This document shows positions 1-4,235 of a stretch of DNA of 5,427 bases, piece after piece. The position numbers and the translations under genes were made by a program. How positions within the stretch are numbered: the first letter of the stretch is position 1; each line of letters opens with the position of its first letter. Source of the stretch: RFPI01 sp964398195 (GTDB taxonomy: Bacteria > Pseudomonadota > Gammaproteobacteria > Burkholderiales > Methylophilaceae); contig CAYNLW010000059.1 of assembly GCA_964398195.1 (NCBI GenBank), positions 1 to 5,427 on the forward strand, written 5' to 3'. The notes under the pieces were generated by a model. It worked only from the letters and a program-made list of their open reading frames with translations, ran no database searches and was not told the origin of the DNA.

Positions 1-11
1 GTTTTAAACAT
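1..11 (-). CDS. cdsA: Probable start of cdsA (phosphatidate cytidylyltransferase), partial
   Basis: One base after the uppS stop codon, on the same strand, an ATG opens a frame reading M-F-K followed by AC, probably Thr, before the window ends. CdsA proteins often begin Met-(Leu/Phe)-Lys-Thr, and cdsA is the usual gene after uppS in proteobacteria, where it makes CDP-diacylglycerol for phospholipid synthesis at the inner membrane. The stop-start arrangement (TAATATG) suggests translational coupling to uppS. Only three full codons are visible, so the call rests on gene order and a four-residue hint. Sequence beyond the left edge would settle it. Confidence 0.4.
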
Positions 12-12
12 A

Positions 13-768
13 TTAGCTACTCAGTTGTTCGCTAGTGCGGCCAAAGCGGCGTTCGCGAGATTGATAAAATTGGAAAGCTTGTAACAGCGCGGCCTCGTCA
101 AAATCAGGCCATAAGGTATCAGTAAAATACAGTTCGGTATAAGCCAACTGCCATAACAGGAAATTGCTTACTCTTTGCTCACCGCCTGTGCGGATAAACA
201 AATCGGGCTCAGGTAAATCTTTGCTGCTTAAAAACGGCTGCAAATCTTGTTCGCTAAATTGCAGTTGTTGAATATTGCTGTTGGCCGGTTGCTGCTGTAG
301 CAACTGATTAAACGCTTGCAGGATATCCCAACGCCCGCCGTAATTGGCGGCAATGGTTAAACATAAGCCAGTATTCTGTTGGGTGAGCGATTCTGCCTGT
401 TGAATGGCCTGCTGTAGCGAGGCTTCAAACTGACTGCGGTCACCAATTAACACAAACCTGACATTGTTTTGGTGCAGTTTATTGACTTCTCTTTTTAGCG
501 CTTCCATAAACAAACCCATCAAGAAACTGACTTCGTCTGCAGGTCTGCGCCAATTCTCTGTGCTAAAGGCAAATAGGGTGAGATATTTAACTCCATGTTT
601 AGAGCAGGCTTTGATGATATTTCTCACCGCTTCTAGGCCTTGTTGGTGGCCGGCGATACGCGGTAAAAAACGATTTTTAGCCCAGCGGCCATTGCCATCC
701 ATAATCACAGCGATATGCTGAGGAATTGCGGCGATTTCTGGAATGGCGCGGGTTGAGCTAGTAAACAT
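13..768 (-). CDS. uppS: Undecaprenyl diphosphate synthase (cis-prenyltransferase), 251 aa
   Basis: This cytosolic enzyme adds eight isopentenyl units in cis to farnesyl diphosphate, giving the C55 lipid carrier used for peptidoglycan and other surface polymers. The family signature is complete: IMDGNGRWA at residues 22-30 with catalytic Asp24 and the diphosphate-binding G-N-G-R, His41 in RIAGHQQG, the FSTENWRRP segment at 68-76, and the C-terminal RTGGEQRVSNFLLWQ (193-207) with Glu212 in AYTELYF, which binds the IPP-side diphosphate and Mg2+. Length is normal for the family (E. coli about 253). The ATG at 768 puts catalytic Asp24 close to its usual position. The start lies 13 bases after the frr stop and has no clear Shine-Dalgarno sequence, so translation probably depends on coupling to frr. 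The middle is glutamine-rich (about residues 113-178), in the variable region. Direct frr-uppS adjacency, without dxr, is typical of beta- and pseudomonad-type clusters. Confidence 0.97.
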   Translation of the reverse strand: MFTSSTRAIPEIAAIPQHIAVIMDGNGRWAKNRFLPRIAGHQQGLEAVRNIIKACSKHGVKYLTLFAFSTENWRRPADEVSFLMGLFMEALKREVNKLHQNNVRFVLIGDRSQFEASLQQAIQQAESLTQQNTGLCLTIAANYGGRWDILQAFNQLLQQQPANSNIQQLQFSEQDLQPFLSSKDLPEPDLFIRTGGEQRVSNFLLWQLAYTELYFTDTLWPDFDEAALLQAFQFYQSRERRFGRTSEQLSS

Positions 769-781
769 AGCGGGCTTGGCT

Positions 782-1339
782 TTAAACAGCCATTAAATCT
801 GCCTCTTTGACTTGCAACATCTTGTCGATTTCAGCCACATATTTATCAGTCAGCTTTTGAATCTCATCTTGGCTGCGACGCTCATCGTCTTCGCTAATCA
901 GTTTATCTTTTAGCAGCTTTTTCAGCGCATCGTTGCTATCACGACGGATATTACGCACCGCCACTTTGGCGTTTTCGCCTTCGGTTTTCACCACTTTAGT
1001 CAAATCGCGGCGGCGCTCCTCGGTCAACATAGGCATAGGCACACGGATCACATCGCCATTGGTAGCAGGGTTTAAACCCAAATCAGAATCGCGAATAGCT
1101 TTTTCTACTGGGCCTATCATGCTTTTTTCATAGGGTTGCACATTGATGGTACGCGCATCGCCCAAGGTGACGTTGGCTACCTGATTAACTGGCATTAAAG
1201 AACCGTAATAATCCACTTGCACGTGGTCTAACAAACCAGTGTGAGCGCGGCCAGTTCTGACCTTAGCCAAATCATTTTTAAGCGCCTCTAGCGTCTTAAG
1301 CATGCGTTGTTCAGAATTTTTCTTTAATTCATCAAGCAT
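782..1339 (-). CDS. frr: Ribosome recycling factor, 185 aa
   Basis: RRF works with EF-G to split post-termination ribosomes into subunits and release mRNA and tRNA. From the ATG at 1339 the protein is 185 residues and aligns with my memory of E. coli RRF without gaps through the N-terminal helix and beyond: KVRTGRA at 26-32, DLGLNP at 86-91, RVPMPMLTEERRRDLTK at 99-115 and VRNIRRD at 128-134, with conserved Arg132 for 23S rRNA contact. The C-terminal helix follows, with SEDDERRSQDEIQKLTD. An in-frame TTG two codons upstream (1343-1345) is not the start because it overlaps the perfect Shine-Dalgarno AAGGAGGT. The gene is third in the rpsB-tsf-pyrH-frr-uppS series, with 80 bases separating it from pyrH and 13 from uppS. 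RRF is essential in most bacteria; nothing here looks degenerate. Confidence 0.98.
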   Translation of the reverse strand: MLDELKKNSEQRMLKTLEALKNDLAKVRTGRAHTGLLDHVQVDYYGSLMPVNQVANVTLGDARTINVQPYEKSMIGPVEKAIRDSDLGLNPATNGDVIRVPMPMLTEERRRDLTKVVKTEGENAKVAVRNIRRDSNDALKKLLKDKLISEDDERRSQDEIQKLTDKYVAEIDKMLQVKEADLMAV

Positions 1340-1344
1340 ATACA

Positions 1345-1352
1345 ACCTCCTT
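1345..1352 (-). promoter_or_regulatory. frr ribosome binding site
   Basis: The minus strand reads AAGGAGGT, an eight-base match to the 16S rRNA 3' end, five bases before the ATG at 1339. It is among the strongest ribosome binding sites in the window. It decides the frr start, because the upstream TTG overlaps this element by one base. Confidence 0.9.
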
Positions 1353-1361
1353 GCAAACTTT

Positions 1362-1391
1362 AAAAATGCTCAGGCAATGTGTGAGCACTTT
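1362..1391 (-). terminator. Weak terminator-like hairpin between pyrH and frr
   Basis: In the pyrH-frr gap the transcript can pair AAAGTGCTCA (1391-1382) with TGAGCATTTT (1372-1363). That makes ten pairs including one G-U, around a nine-base loop, ending in a run of five U. The stem core is only six strong pairs and the loop is large, so it is probably a partial terminator or an mRNA 3'-end stabiliser. It ends about ten bases before the frr ribosome binding site. Because frr and uppS need expression downstream, full termination here seems unlikely unless another promoter exists. Confidence 0.5.
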
Positions 1392-1419
1392 GAATATAAA
1401 CCTATTTAAGATGGATCAT

Positions 1420-2142
1420 TTAAATATGAACAAAAGTCCCTTCATCTTCGCCCATCACCACGCGCAATAATGCGCCTGATTTAAAAATACTAAATACACT
1501 AATCGGCATTTTCTGGTCGCGACACAAGGTGAGTGCCGTCGCATCCATCACTTTCAGATTTTTATTAATGGCTTCATCAAAGCTAATGCTGGAATAACGC
1601 ATGGCTTCTGGATGAGTTTTAGGATCATCGGTGTAAATGCCATCGACTTTAGTGGCTTTTAACACGATATCAGCGCTGATTTCCAAACTGCGCAAAGCAG
1701 CCGCGGTGTCGGTGGTAAAAAAGGGATTGCCAGTACCCGCGCCAAAAATTACCACGCGCCCTTCTTCTAAATAGCGTATTGCCTTGCCGCGTATATAGGG
1801 CTCGGCCACTTGTTCTATGGTTAAAGCGGATTGTACGCGCGCTACTAAACCGATATGGCGCATAGCATCTTGCAAAGCCAAGGCGTTCATCACTGTGGCT
1901 AACATACCCATATAGTCGGCAGTCGCTCTATCCATGCCTTCAGCTGCCGGGGCTACGCCACGGAAGATATTGCCGCCGCCTATCACTACAGCGACTTGCA
2001 CATTGAGATCTACAACAGATTTGATTTGTTTGGCGATTGCCTGAATCGTGGCGCGGTTAATGCCATAACTATCTTCCCCCATCAATGCCTCACCAGAAAG
2101 CTTTAGCAAAATTCGACGGTATTTAGGAGATAGTTTGCTCAC
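1420..2142 (-). CDS. pyrH: Uridylate kinase (UMP kinase), 240 aa, GTG start
   Basis: PyrH phosphorylates UMP to UDP with ATP, the first step from UMP towards UTP and CTP. Bacterial PyrH is a hexamer of the amino-acid-kinase fold, activated by GTP and inhibited by UTP in the studied enzymes. Counting from the GTG at 2142: KLSGEALMG (14-22) binds phosphate, GGGNIFRG (55-62) includes Arg61, and GMDRATADYMGMLAT (69-83) includes Asp76, which contacts UMP. Further on are GAGTGNPFFTTDTAAALR and the ATP-site KATKVDGIYTDDP. The end GEDEGTFVHI is typical. The GTG gives 240 residues, matching the family (E. coli 241). An in-frame ATG at 2193 would add 17 residues, but these are encoded by the upstream terminator hairpin, so I reject it. 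The ribosome binding site is weak (GGGG, seven bases upstream). No Met lies between the GTG and the first motif. Confidence 0.96.
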   Translation of the reverse strand: MSKLSPKYRRILLKLSGEALMGEDSYGINRATIQAIAKQIKSVVDLNVQVAVVIGGGNIFRGVAPAAEGMDRATADYMGMLATVMNALALQDAMRHIGLVARVQSALTIEQVAEPYIRGKAIRYLEEGRVVIFGAGTGNPFFTTDTAAALRSLEISADIVLKATKVDGIYTDDPKTHPEAMRYSSISFDEAINKNLKVMDATALTLCRDQKMPISVFSIFKSGALLRVVMGEDEGTFVHI

Positions 2143-2162
2143 ATTAAGGCCCCATTTCTTGC

Positions 2163-2195
2163 AAAAAAACGATGATGGCAAGCTCGCCATCATCG
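2163..2195 (-). terminator. Strong intrinsic terminator after tsf
   Basis: The transcript reads CGATGATGGC (2195-2186), a six-base loop GAGCTT, then GCCATCATCG (2179-2170) and seven U (2169-2163). This is a perfect ten-base-pair stem with an immediate U-run, starting 25 bases after the tsf stop. The T-run exists on the minus strand only, so it acts on tsf-direction transcription. It should end most rpsB-tsf transcripts before pyrH, whose GTG start is only 20 bases further. In E. coli the rpsB-tsf unit is likewise separated from pyrH by a terminator. Confidence 0.9.
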
Positions 2196-2220
2196 CTATA
2201 ACAGATATTGATTAAATCAA

Positions 2221-3096
2221 TTAGACTTTAGCCGCTGCAGCAACTTCTGCAGCAAAGTCTGTCACAACTTTCTCTATGCCCTCACCCACCGTGTACATAG
2301 TGAATGAAGCCACGCTGGCAGACTTAGATTTTAACAATTGTTCTATGGTTTGTTTATCATCTTTTACAAATGGCTGACTGAGCAAAGTCACTTCTTTTAA
2401 GAATTTTTGCACCGTGCCTTCAGCGATTTTTTCTAACATCGCTTCTGGTTTGCCGGCTTCTTTAGCTTTTTCAATCGCCACACGACGCTCAGCGTCGATT
2501 AAAGCGGCGTCCACGCCAGAAGCATCTAATGATTTAGGTTTAGCTGCTGCGATATGCATAGCGATATCTTTGGCTAGTGCTTCATCACCGCCCACCACAT
2601 CAACTAACACACCGATTTTGCCGCCGTGCACATAACTCACCAACTTGCCTTGTGCCTGAATACGCACAAAACGACGTGGGGTGATGTTTTCACCAATCTT
2701 GCCGATCAGCTGCGTACGCTTTTCTTCTGCGCTACCGCCGGCTAGGCTTAAGCCAGCCACCGCTTCGATATTGGCAGGGTTATGTTTCTCAACCGCAGCT
2801 GCCAATTCGCGCACAAAGCTCAAAAATTCTTCGTTTTTGGCACAGAAGTCGGTTTCTGAATTGACTTCTATCATGGCGCCCACTTTGCCATCGGCGCTGA
2901 TGCTGACCCCTACTGTGCCCTCAGCGGCCACACGGCCAGCGGCTTTGCTAGCTTTATTACCAAAACGCACACGCAAGATTTCTTCTGCACGTGCCATATC
3001 GCCGTCCGCTTCGGATAGCGCTTTTTTACAATCCATCATGGGCGCATCGGTGCGCTCACGCAATTCTTTCACCATTGCTGCTGTAATTTCAGCCAT
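2221..3096 (-). CDS. tsf: Elongation factor Ts, 291 aa
   Basis: EF-Ts is the guanine-nucleotide exchange factor that recycles EF-Tu-GDP during elongation. The N-terminal UBA-like domain reads VKELRERTDAPMMDCKKAL (9-27), followed by the linker GNKASKAAGRVAAEG (46-60). The core has NSETDFCAKNEEF (79-91), whose Asp83-Phe84 correspond to the pair that disrupts Mg2+ binding in EF-Tu. Then come the two-subdomain core, a coiled-coil-like stretch around AKEAGKPEAMLEKIAEGTVQKFLKE, and an Ala-rich C-terminus. Length is close to E. coli (283) and to remembered betaproteobacterial proteins. The ATG at 3096 is chosen because it follows a strong AAGGAG and gives the standard MAEIT start. A longer reading frame from a TTG at 3132 would have to be encoded by the hairpin and ribosome binding site, so it is rejected. 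A terminator-like hairpin separates it from rpsB. Confidence 0.98.
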   Translation of the reverse strand: MAEITAAMVKELRERTDAPMMDCKKALSEADGDMARAEEILRVRFGNKASKAAGRVAAEGTVGVSISADGKVGAMIEVNSETDFCAKNEEFLSFVRELAAAVEKHNPANIEAVAGLSLAGGSAEEKRTQLIGKIGENITPRRFVRIQAQGKLVSYVHGGKIGVLVDVVGGDEALAKDIAMHIAAAKPKSLDASGVDAALIDAERRVAIEKAKEAGKPEAMLEKIAEGTVQKFLKEVTLLSQPFVKDDKQTIEQLLKSKSASVASFTMYTVGEGIEKVVTDFAAEVAAAAKV

Positions 3097-3102
3097 TTCA
3101 AA

Positions 3103-3108
3103 CTCCTT
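3103..3108 (-). promoter_or_regulatory. tsf ribosome binding site
   Basis: The minus strand reads AAGGAG six bases before the tsf ATG at 3096. It fixes the start and lies only four bases downstream of a seven-base-pair hairpin at 3113-3129, so folding of that hairpin could affect ribosome access. Confidence 0.88.
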
Positions 3109-3112
3109 TATT

Positions 3113-3129
3113 TTCCAGTCAGACTGGAA
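3113..3129 (-). repeat. Inverted repeat (hairpin) just upstream of the tsf ribosome binding site
   Basis: The transcript reads TTCCAGT, CTG, ACTGGAA: a perfect seven-base-pair stem with a three-base loop. It lies between the rpsB terminator-like hairpin and the tsf ribosome binding site and leaves four bases before AAGGAG. It has no U-run, so it is not a terminator. It could protect the 5' end of a processed tsf message, be an RNase site, or act as a translational control element. The structure is visible; the role is inferred. Confidence 0.6.
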
Positions 3130-3140
3130 CAAAAAATTAG

Positions 3141-3167
3141 ATATAAAAAAAGGGGCAATGCCCCTTT
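3141..3167 (-). terminator. Terminator/attenuator between rpsB and tsf
   Basis: The transcript forms AAAGGGGC (3167-3160), loop ATT, GCCCCTTT (3156-3149), then TTTT and ATAT. That is an eight-base-pair GC-rich stem with seven consecutive U counting those at the stem base. It begins eight bases after the rpsB stop. The form is that of a classic intrinsic terminator, but tsf follows with no obvious promoter in between, so it probably acts as a partial terminator that lowers EF-Ts relative to S2. A competing hairpin overlaps it (see findings). Confidence 0.85.
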
Positions 3168-3174
3168 ATCGGCA

Positions 3175-3915
3175 TTATTCAGCCGGAACTTCTTCTACCG
3201 TTTCTTCGGCACTGGCTTTAACGATTTCGCCAATCGATTGTGCGCGACCTTCTAATACGGCGTCGGCAATGCCACGCGCGTATAAGCGAATAGCACGGCT
3301 AGAATCGTCATTGCCGGGAATCACGTAAGTAACGCCTTCTGGCGAATTGTTGGTATCTACCACACCGATGACTGGAATGCCTAACTTACCGGCTTCAGTC
3401 ACAGCGCCGCTTTCATGGCCAACGTCGATAATGAAAATCGCGTCAGGCAAGCCGCCCATTTCCTTGATACCACCGATAGAACGCGTTAGCTTCTCCACTT
3501 CGCGCTTAAAGCCCAATACTTCTTTTTTACCGAATTTTTCCATGCTGCCGTCTTGCAACATTAATTCATAGTCTTGCAGACGCTTGATGGATTGCTTAAC
3601 TGTTTTGAAATTGGTCAACATACCGCCCAACCAACGATGATTGACATAAGCACAACCAGCGCGTTCAGCTTCTTCACGCACGATATCGCGCGCTTGACGC
3701 TTAGTACCTACGAATAGAATGCGGCCTTTATTAGCAGCCAATTGACGCACATATTTCAGCGCATCTTCAAACATAGGTAGGGTTTTTTCTAGGTTAACGA
3801 TATGAATCTTGTTGCGATCACCGAAAATATATTCGGCCATCTTGGGATTCCAGTAGCGGGTTTGGTGGCCAAAGTGCACACCAGCCTCTAACATTTGACG
3901 CATGGTCACTGACAT
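3175..3915 (-). CDS. rpsB: 30S ribosomal protein S2, 246 aa
   Basis: S2 (uS2) binds late in 30S assembly between head and body and is needed to recruit S1. The sequence is a full S2: MRQMLEAGVHFGHQTRYWNPKM at the start, FGDRNKIHIVNLEKTL (31-46), LFVGTKRQA (67-75), RWLGGMLTNFKT (94-105), then the coiled-coil helical hairpin around 106-150. After that come GGLPDAIFIIDV (154-165), IPVIGVVDTNNSPEG (180-194) and PGNDDSSRAIRLY (200-212), with an acidic C-terminal tail. Length is slightly above E. coli S2 (241). The ATG at 3915 is preceded by AGGAG (3926-3922) at a six-base spacing. The next in-frame ATG (M5) would remove residues common in the family. It is first in the minus-strand operon, behind a long leader and a good promoter. 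In gammaproteobacteria S2 represses its own operon through the leader; whether this leader does so is unknown. Confidence 0.98.
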   Translation of the reverse strand: MSVTMRQMLEAGVHFGHQTRYWNPKMAEYIFGDRNKIHIVNLEKTLPMFEDALKYVRQLAANKGRILFVGTKRQARDIVREEAERAGCAYVNHRWLGGMLTNFKTVKQSIKRLQDYELMLQDGSMEKFGKKEVLGFKREVEKLTRSIGGIKEMGGLPDAIFIIDVGHESGAVTEAGKLGIPVIGVVDTNNSPEGVTYVIPGNDDSSRAIRLYARGIADAVLEGRAQSIGEIVKASAEETVEEVPAE

Positions 3916-4150
3916 TTGAAACTCCTGTAAGGGTTATAGCTCACATACACTTAGAAACATTCGTAAAACGAACACCCTTCACAAAGTGCATGATTAAATT
4001 TGGTGTAACACCAGCATTTATTAAGCTAAAGACTAAATAAATTAAGATGACAAAAACTAAAACTTAAGTTTAAATTTTGACTCTTTACCAACTTGTTTAT
4101 TGAAAAACTGCAATTTCTTAAAGAAAAATGGCAGCTTCAACAAAAAAGGT
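3916..4150 (-). promoter_or_regulatory. Long rpsB 5' leader with several hairpins
   Basis: If transcription starts near 4150, as the promoter at 4156-4185 predicts, the rpsB leader is about 235 nt. It is AT-rich and holds no plausible gene. Visible structures in transcript order are TTTCTT/AAGAAA (4126-4114), AAACTTAAGTTT (4071-4060), TGGTG/CACCA with loop TTA (4013-4001), and TTCGT/ACGAA with loop TTT (3972-3960). AAGGGT (3979-3974) can pair at long range with ACCCTT (3934-3929). The last right arm ends two bases before the AGGAG of the ribosome binding site. This is consistent with a translational operator for S2 autoregulation, known from gammaproteobacteria, but I do not recognise the published S2-leader motif here. 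The leader's presence is inferred from the promoter; its function is a hypothesis. Confidence 0.5.
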
Positions 4151-4178
4151 CGCCAATAATAGCACAGCAAACTGGCGA
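4150..4178. repeat. Inverted repeat flanking the rpsB -10 element
   Basis: Six-base arms TCGCCA (4150-4155) and TGGCGA (4173-4178) are separated by 17 bases, with centres 23 bp apart, roughly two helical turns. One arm lies inside the -35/-10 spacer of the rpsB promoter and the other sits just after the -10, at the predicted start of transcription. The placement resembles an operator for a dimeric regulator. The outer DNA is TTTT on one side and AAAAAA on the other. It may also be chance; no regulator is identified. Confidence 0.45.
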
Positions 4179-4185
4179 TTTTCAA
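4156..4185 (-). promoter_or_regulatory. Sigma-70 promoter for rpsB-tsf
   Basis: On the minus strand, TTGAAA (4185-4180, five of six matches to TTGACA) and TATTAT (4161-4156, five of six to TATAAT) are separated by 18 bases. TGC directly before the -10 adds an extended -10. The predicted start is A4150 or G4151. This is the best promoter in the intergenic region and points at rpsB. It implies a 235-nt leader. Alternatives nearer to rpsB are much poorer. Confidence 0.7.
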
Positions 4186-4192
4186 GGAAAAA

Positions 4193-4217
4193 CTTATATT
4201 TTCATCAGCTTATATTT
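4193..4217 (+). promoter_or_regulatory. Direct repeat CTTATATTT, candidate map promoter -10 region
   Basis: The nonamer CTTATATTT occurs at 4193-4201 and again at 4209-4217, a 16-bp period. Each copy contains TATATT, five of six matches to the -10 consensus. The first could serve map with start near 4207 and a leader of about 29 nt; its -35 would be the poor CTGGCG at 4172-4177, inside the divergent rpsB promoter spacer. The second copy would leave too short a leader for a ribosome binding site. The repeat is certain; the promoter role is tentative. Confidence 0.35.
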
Positions 4218-4235
4218 AGGAAATGAAGTAACACT

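Noticed and set aside
1340..1345. TTG start of frr two codons upstream
   Set aside because: It overlaps the Shine-Dalgarno sequence, and the ATG at 1339 gives the exact 185-residue family length.
2143..2193. N-terminal extension of pyrH from ATG at 2193 (17 extra residues beginning MMASLPSS)
   Set aside because: The extension is encoded by the right half of the tsf terminator and its U-run, is absent from the UMP kinase family, and would make the protein longer than usual. GTG at 2142 gives the normal length.
2208..2220. Palindrome TTGATT-A-AATCAA right after the tsf stop
   Set aside because: It is short, AT-rich and with a one-base centre. It is probably chance and adds nothing to the adjacent strong terminator.
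2328..2356. Promoter inside tsf for pyrH: TAAACA, 17 bp, TAAAAT on the minus strand
   Set aside because: The hexamers match four and five of six, but they lie in coding sequence and transcripts would still have to pass the strong terminator at 2163-2195. Kept only as a possibility to test.
3097..3132. Extension of tsf from a TTG at 3132
   Set aside because: It would be encoded by the hairpin and the Shine-Dalgarno sequence. ATG 3096 gives the standard EF-Ts N-terminus behind AAGGAG.
2681..3328. 215-codon plus-strand frame opposite tsf and rpsB
   Set aside because: It is an antisense shadow of two clearly real genes. Its Ser/Ala-rich composition is typical of antisense frames, and it crosses the rpsB-tsf terminator.
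4025..4053. Second rpsB promoter with TTGTCA (minus 4053-4048)
   Set aside because: The -35 is good (five of six) but at 17 bp the -10 is only TTTAGC (three of six), and other spacings are worse. The promoter at 4156-4185 is much better.
4060..4071. Perfect palindrome AAACTTAAGTTT as an operator
   Set aside because: AT-only palindromes of this size are expected in AT-rich intergenic DNA, and it does not overlap a good promoter. It is listed only as part of the leader.
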